Shown: positions 1 through 6,853, counted from the stretch's first letter. The stretch: 13,664 nucleotides of DNA from Streptosporangiaceae bacterium (GCA_030039095.1 JASHQP010000739.1:1-13664); one strand, 5' to 3'. The notes: a model not told the origin generated them from the sequence alone. Numbers and translations: made by a program.

Positions 1-97
1 CTGGGGCTGCCGGGCTGGCGAGCGCGGGGGTGGCGGCCGCGATCCCGGCCACCGCCGCCGCGGCCGTGGCGGCCAGCAGCGCTAAGCGTCTGCGCAT
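1..97 (-). CDS. Secreted protein, N-terminal signal peptide only (cut by window edge)
   Basis: The first 32 codons of a gene that continues leftward out of the window. They read as a textbook Sec signal peptide: Met followed by three Arg (MRRR), a hydrophobic Leu/Ala/Val-rich stretch at about residues 5-23, and a T-P-A-L-A/S signal peptidase I site, with cleavage predicted after Ala27. The mature protein starts S-P-A-A-P. The ATG is preceded by a GAAGGGAG stretch about 10 nt upstream. A promoter and palindrome lie just upstream (see those entries). The mature domain is outside the window, so function cannot be stated. The protein is predicted to be exported. Confidence 0.75.
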   Translation of the reverse strand, partial: MRRRLALLAATAAAAVAGIAAATPALASPAAP

Positions 98-149
98 GAA
101 GAGGGGCTCCCTTCTCGCGGGTCCACCGCTGCGATGTCGGCGGACGCGT

Positions 150-180
150 GTTACTGGCGAGTACGTTACTCGCGCGTAAC
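150..180. promoter_or_regulatory. 31-bp imperfect palindrome, probable operator
   Basis: Two 14-nt arms, GTTACTGGCGAGTA and TACTCGCGCGTAAC, surround a 3-nt centre (CGT). Twelve of 14 arm positions pair. The site can also be read as two overlapping dyads, TACT-N4-AGTA and GTTAC-N6-GTAAC, about 16 bp apart, a layout used by TetR-type repressors that bind as a pair of dimers. It covers the predicted -10 box of the secreted-protein gene. The regulator is unknown; the TetR protein encoded at 1779 has a different candidate site next to its own gene. Confidence 0.6.
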
Positions 181-191
181 TTGCTCGGCAA
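163..191 (-). promoter_or_regulatory. Predicted sigma-70-type promoter for the secreted-protein gene
   Basis: On the minus strand, TTGCCG (-35, positions 191-186) is followed after exactly 17 nt by TAACGT (-10, positions 168-163). This is close to the actinobacterial housekeeping consensus. It points at the secreted-protein gene starting at 97 and lies downstream of the LUD gene's stop. The -10 box occupies the middle of the palindrome at 150-180, so a protein bound there should block transcription. Confidence 0.55.
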
Positions 192-192
192 G

Positions 193-206
193 GGGCCAGC
201 GGGCCC
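193..206 (-). terminator. Weak GC hairpin after the LUD gene
   Basis: GGGCC-CGCT-GGCCC on the minus strand: a 5-bp all-GC stem with a 4-nt loop, 9 nt past the LUD stop codon and just before the next promoter. There is no U-tract, so it is at best a weak terminator of the kind common in actinomycetes. Confidence 0.25.
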
Positions 207-214
207 GGGCCGGC

Positions 215-844
215 TCAGAACCCGATGGCCTCGCGGAGCAGCAGGACCGTGCCGCGGCCGGGCTCGGGCTCTGCGTTGAGGATCAGCATGCGGTTGATGG
301 CGCTGGGCCCTCCGTAGACCTTCATCGCGCGCTCGTTTTCCAGCGGGAGGCAGTGCTCTTCGACGCGGCGCAGCGCGCTGGCCAGGTCGGGCACCACCTT
401 CTGCGCTCCCGCGATCCAGATGGCGCGACGGGCGCCGCCGGCGTATCCGGGCAGCTGGCTTCCGCTGGCCGAGGCGATCACCAGGGAGCCGGTTTCGGTG
501 ACCGCGTGGACGCTGCCCACGATGACGTCGGGGGTGGACATCAGCCGCCAGATCTCGGCCAGCTGGGTGGCTCGGTCCATGGCCTGGCCGCGAGACCTGA
601 TGGCGTCGTACCGGCCGCTGCCGTTGATGTCCTCGTCGATGCCCGAGAGGCGGAGGGTCTCGCTGGCCCCGGTGAACACGCTGGCGCCCTCGGGAATCAG
701 GTCCTTGATGCGGGCACGCGCGGCGGCGGCGTCATCGAGGATCTCGGCGGCGAAGCCGTGCGCGGTCAGCGCGGCCGCGGCCCGCTGCAGACACCCCGCG
801 GGCGCCGGGTCGGTGAACATCACTGCCGGAACTGGAGCGCTCAT
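215..844 (-). CDS. LUD domain protein (LutC/YkgG family)
   Basis: A 209-aa protein matching the LUD/DUF162 fold: an N-terminal helical part, then a region with GASVFTGASETLR, DVIVGSVHAVTETGSL, a glycine-rich SGSQLPGYAGGARRAIWIAG segment, and a C-terminal R-x-x-E-E-x-C-L-P-L-E-N-E-R-A motif. In the family, LutC works with LutA and LutB in L-lactate oxidation; no lutA or lutB is visible here, so that role is not supported. I chose the ATG at 844 because GGAGGA ends about 3 nt before it. An in-frame ATG at 868 has no properly spaced ribosome site and would add eight residues. It lies 99 nt downstream of the SDR gene on the same strand and may be co-transcribed. Confidence 0.8.
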   Translation of the reverse strand: MSAPVPAVMFTDPAPAGCLQRAAAALTAHGFAAEILDDAAAARARIKDLIPEGASVFTGASETLRLSGIDEDINGSGRYDAIRSRGQAMDRATQLAEIWRLMSTPDVIVGSVHAVTETGSLVIASASGSQLPGYAGGARRAIWIAGAQKVVPDLASALRRVEEHCLPLENERAMKVYGGPSAINRMLILNAEPEPGRGTVLLLREAIGF

Positions 845-943
845 TGCTCCTCCTGGGCTGGTCGTCATTCCTGAGCTGGGTCACTGGTATGACGGCGCAG
901 CCCCCCGGAACGTCAGGCGGCGCGTTCAGGCAGCGCTCCCGGC

Positions 944-1660
944 TCACGAATCCAGGGCCGCGGCGAGGCCCGGCGTCACCTGCTCCTCGGCCCGGTCCCG
1001 CCTGGCATACATCTCCCAGCAGCGCCCGGCGAGGTCACCGGCCGCGACGACGGGCACCTGGCCGTTGCCCCACGCGGACGGGTTGCGGGCAGCCGCGCTG
1101 CCCTCGATGAGCGCCCCGATCACCAGGGTCCCCGCGTAGACGTTCTTCGGCCCCAGTTCCGCGTTCAGGGCAAGAACATAATTTCTCAGGCTCGACAGGA
1201 CCATGCCGCCCGCGAAGCGCGGCATCGGGTACTTGGCCGCCGCCCCCATCGCGAACAGCAGCCCGCCGTCGCCGCGCTCCAGCATTCCCGGCAGCACGCG
1301 CCCCACCAGTGCGACCGGCGTCAGGACGTACAGGTCGAGGAGCCGGGCCACCGCGGCGGTGTCCAGCTCGGACGGGCTGCGGCGCAGGTGCTCGCCGGGC
1401 GTCGGCCCGTACACCAGCACGTCGACCGGGCCGAAGCGGGCCTGGATCTCGTCTGCCGCCCGCTCGGCCGCCGTCCGGTCGGTGAGATCGGCCGCGAATG
1501 CGGCCGCCGCCACTCCCCCGGCCGCCAGGTTGCCCGCCATCGACGCCAGCCGGCTGGCGTCCCGCGCCACCAGCGCCACGCGGAAACCTTCCCGCCCGAA
1601 CCGTTGGGCCACGGCCATGCCGAGGCCTGGGCCGGCGCCGAAAATCGCGATCGTCTTCAC
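944..1660 (-). CDS. SDR-family protein with Rossmann fold but no catalytic Tyr/Lys
   Basis: A 238-aa protein with the short-chain dehydrogenase layout. The nucleotide-binding loop GAGPGLG is at residues 8-14, ALVARD at 29-34 ends the second strand, and AADLTD at 57-61 matches the usual adenine-contact Asp. The expected NNAG motif reads VYGPTP (83-88). The strand that should carry catalytic Ser reads GLLFAMGAAA (133-142). The YxxxK motif is absent: the stretch FAGGMVLSSLRNYVLALNAEL has Gly and Leu where Tyr and Lys belong. It may therefore bind NAD(P) without classical SDR chemistry, or use other residues. The start is GTG with GGAGG 5 nt upstream. It is divergent from a TetR gene, and a palindrome lies in its likely promoter. 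Confidence 0.8.
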   Translation of the reverse strand: MKTIAIFGAGPGLGMAVAQRFGREGFRVALVARDASRLASMAGNLAAGGVAAAAFAADLTDRTAAERAADEIQARFGPVDVLVYGPTPGEHLRRSPSELDTAAVARLLDLYVLTPVALVGRVLPGMLERGDGGLLFAMGAAAKYPMPRFAGGMVLSSLRNYVLALNAELGPKNVYAGTLVIGALIEGSAAARNPSAWGNGQVPVVAAGDLAGRCWEMYARRDRAEEQVTPGLAAALDS

Positions 1661-1723
1661 GGATGCCTCCAGCGGCTGCCCGGGATATAATCGGAACGGG
1701 AACTACGCTTCCGCTCATGTGTC

Positions 1724-1753
1724 ACGATACGGAATCTAGATTCCGGTTGTCAA
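1724..1753 (-). promoter_or_regulatory. Predicted promoter of the SDR gene
   Basis: On the minus strand a perfect TTGACA (-35, 1753-1748) is followed after 18 nt by TATCGT (-10, 1729-1724). The spacer contains almost all of the 16-bp palindrome at 1730-1745. Transcription from here would give a leader of roughly 55-60 nt before the GTG at 1660. Confidence 0.5.
1730..1745. promoter_or_regulatory. Perfect 16-bp palindrome, likely TetR operator
   Basis: CGGAATCTAGATTCCG reads the same on both strands. It lies in the 118-bp gap between the divergent SDR and TetR genes, inside the predicted SDR promoter spacer and 34 bp before the TetR ATG. By the usual logic of divergent TetR genes, the neighbouring regulator probably binds here and controls both directions. 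That link is inferred from position. Confidence 0.6.
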
Positions 1754-1778
1754 CAGCGCGCCCGGAGCAACGCCGACA

Positions 1779-2417
1779 ATGACCGACACCGACCGCCCGC
1801 TGCGAGCCGACGCCCGCCGCAACCGCGAGAAGATCATGGTGTCCGCCGCGGAACTGTTTGCCAGCCGCGGGCGCGAGGCCCAGATGGAAGAGATCGCCGC
1901 TCGATGCGGTCTCGGCATGGGGACCCTCTATCGCCATTTCCCCAGCAAGCAGGCGCTGCTGACCGCGATGGTCCGCGAGCGCTTCCGCGGAATGGCGGAC
2001 CTGGCACGCGCCGCGGAGCAGATCGCCGATCCTGGCGAGTCCTTCGAGGTGCTGCTGAGCAGCTACCTCGAGGCCGCCGAGGGAGACGCCAGCTTCCAGC
2101 TCGCGCTCATGGGCTCGGGGGACGTCGAGTGGCAGGGCCTCGGCGAGGAGAAAGCCGAGTTCGGTGACGCCGTGTCCCGGGTCATCGAGCGTGCCGTCGC
2201 CGCCGGGGCGGTGCGCGGCGACCTCACCTACGCGGACTTCATCCTGCTGTCCCGCGGCGTGATGTCGACGATGTACTTCAAGCCCGCCGGGAACTCCGAC
2301 TGGCGCCGCCACCTCGAGCTGACCCTCGCGGGCGTGCGTAACAGGACGGTCCTTGCCGATGGCCACGTCCTCAGTTGTCCTTGCCGTTTCCGGAGGGCAG
2401 GCCGTAACGGTGATTGA
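1779..2417 (+). CDS. TetR/AcrR-family transcriptional regulator
   Basis: A 212-aa protein. The N-terminal DNA-binding domain covers about residues 10-65: RRNREKIMVSAAELFASRG forms helix 1, and MEEIAARCGLGMGTLYRHF is the helix-turn-helix with the family-typical GTLYRHFPSK. The C-terminal ligand/dimer domain (about 75-190) has no motif that I can tie to a ligand. The start is ATG with GGAG about 11 nt upstream. It is divergent from the SDR gene with a palindromic operator between them, so local regulation of the SDR (and perhaps the downstream LUD gene) and of itself is likely. Its last codons overlap the start of the methyltransferase gene by 8 bp. The last ~20 residues are Arg/Cys-rich and may be a weakly constrained tail. 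Confidence 0.88.
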   Translation: MTDTDRPLRADARRNREKIMVSAAELFASRGREAQMEEIAARCGLGMGTLYRHFPSKQALLTAMVRERFRGMADLARAAEQIADPGESFEVLLSSYLEAAEGDASFQLALMGSGDVEWQGLGEEKAEFGDAVSRVIERAVAAGAVRGDLTYADFILLSRGVMSTMYFKPAGNSDWRRHLELTLAGVRNRTVLADGHVLSCPCRFRRAGRNGD

Positions 2418-3222
2418 CCCTGCGATCGAAAGCCACTATGGCACCGGCTACGAGCGGTCCCGCCTTTTCCCTGACGGCAGGCCGTCGCTGGAGTTCGTCA
2501 GGTCGATGGAACTGCTGGAGCGGCTGCTGCCTGACCCGCCGGCACGGGTCCTGGATGTCGGCGGCGGCCCCGGAACGTACGCCGCGCCACTGGCCCGGCT
2601 CGGGTACCAGGTGCACGTGGTGGATCCGGTCCCGCTGCACATCGAGCAGGCGCGCCAGGTGGCGGCCGCCGATCCTGCCGCCGGCTTCACCGCCACTCTG
2701 GGCGACGCCCGGGAACTCGCCGAGCCGGATGCATCGCAGGACGCTGTGCTGCTGTTCGGCCCGCTGTATCACCTGACGGCCGCAGCGGATCGCGCGCAGG
2801 CCCTGGCCGAGGCTCACCGAGTGCTGGCTTGTGGAGGCCGGCTGCTCGGCATGGCGGTCGGCCGGTTCGCCTCGCTCCTCGACGGGCTGTACAGGGGCTG
2901 GCTCGACGACCCGGACTTCCGCCCGATCGTCGACCATGACCTTGCCGACGGGCAGCATCGCAACCCTGATCCGGTGGGCAGGCCTGAGTTCTTCACCTCT
3001 GCCTACTTCCATACCTGCGATGAACTGGCCCAGGAGATCGGGCAGGCCGGGCTCATCGACGTGGCCGTCTATGGCGTCGAGGGCCCGGGCTGGCCACTGC
3101 GCACGGAATGGGCCGATCCACGACGTCGCGAGCACATCCTCTTCGCTGCACGCTCGGCGGAGAGGCAACCCTCGCTCATCGGCTTCAGCCCTCACCTGAT
3201 CGCCGCCGCGACCAATCCGTAG
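2410..3222 (+). CDS. Class I SAM-dependent methyltransferase
   Basis: A 270-aa protein. Motif I, VLDVGGGPGTYA, is at residues 47-58. The acidic end of the second strand, VHVVDPVPLHIEQA, begins at about 68 with Asp72. DAVLLFGPLYHLT is the motif IV region, followed by a helix and RVLACGGRLLGM. This is a Methyltransf_11/25-type fold; the substrate cannot be told. I chose the GTG at 2410 because it overlaps the TetR stop in the arrangement GTGATTGA, has GGAGGG upstream (12 nt, slightly long), and places the start just before the conserved-looking SHYGTGYERSRL stretch. Longer in-frame starts (TTG 2353, ATG 2359) lie deep in the TetR gene without a ribosome site. It is probably translated in coupling with the regulator. 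Confidence 0.85.
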   Translation: MIDPAIESHYGTGYERSRLFPDGRPSLEFVRSMELLERLLPDPPARVLDVGGGPGTYAAPLARLGYQVHVVDPVPLHIEQARQVAAADPAAGFTATLGDARELAEPDASQDAVLLFGPLYHLTAAADRAQALAEAHRVLACGGRLLGMAVGRFASLLDGLYRGWLDDPDFRPIVDHDLADGQHRNPDPVGRPEFFTSAYFHTCDELAQEIGQAGLIDVAVYGVEGPGWPLRTEWADPRRREHILFAARSAERQPSLIGFSPHLIAAATNP

Positions 3223-3431
3223 ACACCGCCAGGCGGCATTCGGCCTCGACCACGACCTGCCACAAGCAGCGGCGCGCTGTTTAGGTCACAGAACGCCGAT
3301 TTTGCGCGGCTGGGGACAGTGCAAATGGCAGGGTGGTCACGCGCAGATCAGCGGGCTATGCGTGTGCCTGTTCGCTGGACGGAGGAACCCTGTGGACGGG
3401 CCGTTCGTCCTCTTCCCGCCCAATGCCTGGA

Positions 3432-4382
3432 TCAGTGCCAGGTCATGTTGATCGTGCGTTCGAAGTTGACGTATCCAGCGCGCCGGAAAGCGTTCGCCAT
3501 GGGGGCGTTGCCAAGATCTGTGGCCGCCCGGATGCGCGGGACGTCCTGTGCGGCGAGGATGCGGGTGCCTTCGGCGAGAATCTCGTCGATGTAGCCGTTG
3601 CCCCGGTGCTCGGGCAGTACGGCGAGGTAGCCGATGATGGGGTTGTAGTTGTTGCGGGCCGGGGTGACGAATCCTACTGGCTCGCCGTCCGGCAGCGTCG
3701 CGATCCGCCACCAGCCCTGCGGGCTGCGGTAGCGTGCGAGTTCGTCCTCGTAGTGCCTGACTGCTGCCTGGCGGGCGGACATCCGGGTCAGGTCGTCCCT
3801 GCTGTGTGCGTCCAGTGTCCCGTCCAGGACCCGGGTCATCAGGTCGAGGATTTCGTCGGTGTCGCGGAGTGGCCGGAACGCCAGGCGTCCCCTGGGCCCG
3901 GGAACCGGAGTCCCGGGACGCCACTGGAAACGCAGCCGTTCGACGAACGGGCGGGCCCCGGCCCGTTCCAGGGCGAGCATGCGGTCTTCCACGACGCGCC
4001 TGGCCACCCCGTCCTCACGCCAATCGGATGGGACGAAGCGGATGTACTCCGGTGGACGGGCGTTCGCCGGCAGGACTTCGGCCATGGCGGTCCGCAGCAG
4101 CCGGACGCCGATGTCCACACGGTCGCGATCCCCGCAGCTGTCGTCGATGTCGAAGACGTCCAGCAGGAACGGGGTGGCGTCTCCTGTCTGCCCCCACCAG
4201 GCGAGCCTGGCCAGCGGGTGGCCACCGCGAAGGGCGACCCACATCCACTTTGGCCGGCGACGGCCGGCGGCGAGGTCGTCGGCCAGTTCCTCGTTCAGGA
4301 CGTAGGGCAGCCGGGAGAAGAGGCCGAGTTCTTCACGCCCGGCGATCGGGCGCATGGTCAGGTCGGTGTGTTCCACGGTCAA
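3432..4382 (-). CDS. GNAT-family N-acetyltransferase
   Basis: A 316-aa protein. The C-terminal half (about 165-316) is a GNAT domain: VGFVTPARNNYNPIIGYLAVLPEHRGNGYIDEIL contains the acetyl-CoA-binding motif A, R-G-N-G-Y (260-264), preceded by the YLAVLPEH strand, and ends with N-A-P-M-A-N-A-F-R-R-A-G-Y, the usual motif B. The N-terminal half may be a degenerate second GNAT lobe, as in other two-lobed family members of about 300 aa, but carries no clear motif A. The acceptor is unknown. I kept the TTG start at 4382 because GGAG lies 6 nt upstream; GTG at 4376 is an alternative. A short leader ORF and a strong hairpin precede it, suggesting post-initiation control. Confidence 0.85.
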   Translation of the reverse strand: MTVEHTDLTMRPIAGREELGLFSRLPYVLNEELADDLAAGRRRPKWMWVALRGGHPLARLAWWGQTGDATPFLLDVFDIDDSCGDRDRVDIGVRLLRTAMAEVLPANARPPEYIRFVPSDWREDGVARRVVEDRMLALERAGARPFVERLRFQWRPGTPVPGPRGRLAFRPLRDTDEILDLMTRVLDGTLDAHSRDDLTRMSARQAAVRHYEDELARYRSPQGWWRIATLPDGEPVGFVTPARNNYNPIIGYLAVLPEHRGNGYIDEILAEGTRILAAQDVPRIRAATDLGNAPMANAFRRAGYVNFERTINMTWH

Positions 4383-4412
4383 GGCACGCTCCAGTGAAGG
4401 CGCCTGTCCGCT

Positions 4413-4440
4413 CCGGGGTCAGACGCGGTCTGTGCCCCGG
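4413..4440 (-). promoter_or_regulatory. Strong hairpin in the GNAT leader
   Basis: On the minus strand, CCGGGG pairs with CCCCGG and CAGAC pairs with GTCTG around a CGC loop, with a small CA/A internal bulge: 11 base pairs in 28 nt. It includes the last codons and stop of the leader ORF. There is no U-tract after it, so it looks more like a translational switch or pausing structure than an intrinsic terminator. Confidence 0.55.
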
Positions 4441-4472
4441 GAGGACGCAAGCGCGGTGATCATGGCGATCAT
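4419..4472 (-). CDS. 17-residue leader ORF upstream of the GNAT gene
   Basis: ATG to TGA encoding MIAMITALASSRGTDRV. A full AGGAGG lies 9 nt before the ATG, a better ribosome site than the GNAT gene itself has. The stop codon falls in the distal arm of the hairpin at 4413-4440, and the GNAT start follows 36 nt later. The arrangement (strong site, very short ORF, hairpin, weak-start resistance-like gene) is that of leader peptides that regulate downstream translation. Expression is unproven, and so short an ORF could arise by chance. Confidence 0.45.
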   Translation of the reverse strand: MIAMITALASSRGTDRV

Positions 4473-4643
4473 GGCCTTATCCCTCCTCTCGGTATCGTGG
4501 CCCTCGGCCGGTGCCGGCAGGGGCCAGCCGCAAGATCTACCTGATCACCGGCCTCCGCGCAAACCCTTTCTTGCGATCACCGGCTCGAGCGCGCTGGAGG
4601 TGCCGCGTCAAATGTCAGGGCCCGCACGGCCTGTCCGCCGAAC

Positions 4644-5077
4644 TCACCGACGGCTCAGCGAACGTTCACCAGGACTGGCTCCAACCTTGGCCGGACCAAG
4701 CATTGAGGTCTTCTCATCGGCGTAAGCGGACGCCCCGCGATCGACCGGCGGATGAACTCCCGGGTACCGAGGGCAATGAGTTCTTCCAGTACGGTCGCCG
4801 CAGCGGGCCCCCCGATGCCGAAGCCACCCACGACCGCGATGGTGCGCGCCCCACCATCGGCGAACCATAGCGATCTCCATGGGCCGGGATATCCCGTGGT
4901 TGGCTGCACGCCACGTTTCCTTAGCTCATCGAGCAGGAACGGCTGATAGGTCAGAATCACCGCATCGGGGACAAGCACCGGGCCGTTTGCCGTCAGGCTC
5001 GCCACGACGTCGGCAGGCGAGAAGATGGCCTCGTGCCCATGCTTGCCCGCAAAGTTGGGATACGACGCGGCTGGCAT
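4644..5077 (-). pseudogene. Nucleoside phosphorylase remnant (truncated, probably frameshifted)
   Basis: From ATG 5077, about 110 residues match the N-terminal half of PNP/UDP-type nucleoside phosphorylases: YPNFAGKH, IFSPADVVASL, AVILTYQPFLLDEL, then IAVVGGFGIGGPAAATVLEEL (about 80-100), the strand-loop-helix near the phosphate site. After FIRRSIAG the frame runs into unrelated-looking sequence and stops at 4655 after 140 aa, against roughly 250-280 aa for the family. In the overlapping frame (4742-4644), DRGASAYADEKTS and GPAKVGASPG resemble the next conserved part of the family, which suggests a frameshift plus a small deletion. The C-terminal half is missing; the sequence beyond is the GNAT leader. 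No good ribosome site precedes the ATG, and local GC looks lower than in its neighbours. Confidence 0.65.
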
Positions 5078-5233
5078 CTTGCGAATCTACAGCCACGCAT
5101 GCGACGCAGAACAACCAGATATAGCCGCCTCAGGGACCAACGCTCACGAACTCCTCACCGTCCAGATCGGCGGCGATGCGCGCTGGTGATGCCAAGCGGT
5201 GATCACGAAGCGCGAGATGTTACGAAGCCTGAG

Positions 5234-6853
5234 TTACCGCGGCGTGCCGCGGATGTCTTCTGGCCAGGAAAGCTGGATGCCGAGCTCGGTCAGCAGTTGC
5301 TGGTATTCGGCGAGGAGCTGGTGTCGGGCGCGGATCGCGCGGGGCGGGACATGGCGCCGCACGGCGTACGCGGCGAGGGCGCCAGCGGCCTCGCCGGTGT
5401 TCCACTCGACGGGGTGCAGCCGGTAGCAGCCGTTGGTGATGTGGGTAATGCCGAGGCACTTTCCGCCCGCGGTCAGGTTGTCCAGGCGGACCGGCAGCAG
5501 CGCACCGAGCGGGATCTGAAACGGGTAGGCGGAGATGTCCAGGTAGCCGTGCCCGGCGGTGCTCGGGTCCAGGTCGATACGGTAGCTGCCGATCCCGACG
5601 CTGTCGGCGAACAGCGCCGCGCCCGCCGCGCCGCGCCCGCCGGTGACGGGCCGTGCCGCGACGCCAACGTGCTGTTCGGCCACGGTGAATTCGGCGCGGA
5701 TGCGGCGGCTCTCCCTGATGTAGGGAGCGGCGGCTAGCCCGTCGGAGGTGCCCAGGGCGCCGGCTGCCAGGCGCAGCTGCGGGTAACCCGAGCCGCCGTC
5801 GGGCCGTGGTGCCTCGGTCTGCAGCCAGTAGATGAGGCAGCGCGTGAGTTCCCTGGCGTCGGCGAGGCGCTGTTCGCGAACGTCCCCGGGCACACCAGTG
5901 ACGGGCGCCAGCCAGTAGTCGTTTTGTGGCCAGTTGACCAGCGTCACGTCGCAGATCGGGGGCTGGTAGCTGGCGCCGTGCAGGATCCGCCGGAACCGCC
6001 ACAGATCCTTGGCCGTGCCGGGGGCGAACAGGGGGCGGTGCAGCGACCGCCCGGTTTCGGGGTTCTGCGTGGCCCAGCCCAGCTGCGGCCCCGGCCAGAA
6101 GGGTGCCCGGTACGAGCTCCAGAAGCCGTATCCCGCCGGACGCTCGATCACGTGATCTTGCCCTGCCGGGCGGAGTTCGAGCGGGGCGCACCAGGTCAGC
6201 GCCTGCTGGCTGAATGGGTCGGGCGGGCCGCTAGGGGCGTGTGGCTCGCCAGTGTCGGCGTGGCTCTCCGCGCCGAGCACGCATTCACACCCGGTCAGGG
6301 GGAGCAGGTCTCCCTCCTCGGTGGCATCGATGACCTGGGCCGCGTGCACGACTACGCGCTCGTCGCCGCGGGTGCTGGCGAATTCGACGGCGCGGATCAG
6401 GTCCGCATCGACCTGGGCCCGCACCGGCCGGTAATGCTGCAGCAGGCGCAGGCTGCCGGCCGCCCGGTAGGGATCCAGCAACTGCTGCAGCACACCGTGG
6501 ATCACGCCGGGTTCTGCGCACAGCCTGCTGACCCAGCCGCCGCCCGGATTGAGGTGCGCCCGCCGGCGCACCTGCTCCCGCAGCCGGGGATCGCGGCGGT
6601 AGCTGTCCCGGACCGCCTCGCGCATCCCGCGGTAGGACGCCGTTATGCCGGTCCGCTCCACCCAGGGATGCTCATCGGGCGGCACGGCCTGCGCGGTGAG
6701 CTGCCCGCCGAGCCACCCCGAGCAATCCGCCAGCACCACCTGGCAGCCCAGAACGGCCGCCGACCTGGCGGCTGCGACTCCGCCGCAGCCGGCCCCAGCG
6801 ATGAGCACGTCGCAATCCAGCTCCACGACCCTGGCCAACCAGCTTTCAGCCAC
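5234..6853 (-). CDS. FAD-dependent oxidoreductase (FAD_oxidored type)
   Basis: A 539-aa flavoprotein. DVLIAGAGCGGVAAARSAAVLG (about 15-36) is the dinucleotide-binding fold, ending in the ribose-binding acidic residue of VVLADCSGWLGGQ (Asp43). VVHAAQVIDATEEGDLL (middle) matches the ATG/DATGDGD-like FAD motif of the PF12831 family. GGKCLGITHITNGCYRLHPVEWNTGEAAGALAAYAV near the C-terminus is the closing FAD motif. Close relatives are often labelled xanthan lyase without evidence; the substrate is unknown. I chose GTG at 6853 because it overlaps the aldolase stop (GTGGCTGA) and has GGGA 7 nt upstream; an in-frame TTG at 6883 would add ten residues. Its coupling to the PLP enzyme implies related substrates. 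Confidence 0.82.
   Translation of the reverse strand: MAESWLARVVELDCDVLIAGAGCGGVAAARSAAVLGCQVVLADCSGWLGGQLTAQAVPPDEHPWVERTGITASYRGMREAVRDSYRRDPRLREQVRRRAHLNPGGGWVSRLCAEPGVIHGVLQQLLDPYRAAGSLRLLQHYRPVRAQVDADLIRAVEFASTRGDERVVVHAAQVIDATEEGDLLPLTGCECVLGAESHADTGEPHAPSGPPDPFSQQALTWCAPLELRPAGQDHVIERPAGYGFWSSYRAPFWPGPQLGWATQNPETGRSLHRPLFAPGTAKDLWRFRRILHGASYQPPICDVTLVNWPQNDYWLAPVTGVPGDVREQRLADARELTRCLIYWLQTEAPRPDGGSGYPQLRLAAGALGTSDGLAAAPYIRESRRIRAEFTVAEQHVGVAARPVTGGRGAAGAALFADSVGIGSYRIDLDPSTAGHGYLDISAYPFQIPLGALLPVRLDNLTAGGKCLGITHITNGCYRLHPVEWNTGEAAGALAAYAVRRHVPPRAIRARHQLLAEYQQLLTELGIQLSWPEDIRGTPR

Noticed and set aside
3394..3410. GGACG/CGTCC hairpin after the GNAT gene as a terminator
   Set aside because: Only 5 bp with a 7-nt loop and no T-tract; likely chance.
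3223..3431. Possible gene or mobile element in the gap between methyltransferase and GNAT
   Set aside because: No frame with coding character, no terminal repeats or transposase fragment that I can recognise.
3333..4397. 354-aa open frame opposite the GNAT gene
   Set aside because: The GNAT frame on the other strand has clear motifs; this one has shadow composition.
4529..4584. Direct repeat GATCACCGGC (4543 and 4575) and inverted CGCAAGA/TCTTGCG arms
   Set aside because: Short and GC-rich, in decayed sequence; no mobile-element or regulatory pattern to go with them.
4511..4870. 119-aa plus-strand open frame over the phosphorylase remnant
   Set aside because: No family resemblance, and it is opposite a frame with real phosphorylase motifs.
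5078..5233. Short minus-strand frame ending IAADLDGEEFVSVGP before the phosphorylase remnant
   Set aside because: No start codon with a ribosome site and no recognisable family; it may be debris but cannot be supported as a gene.
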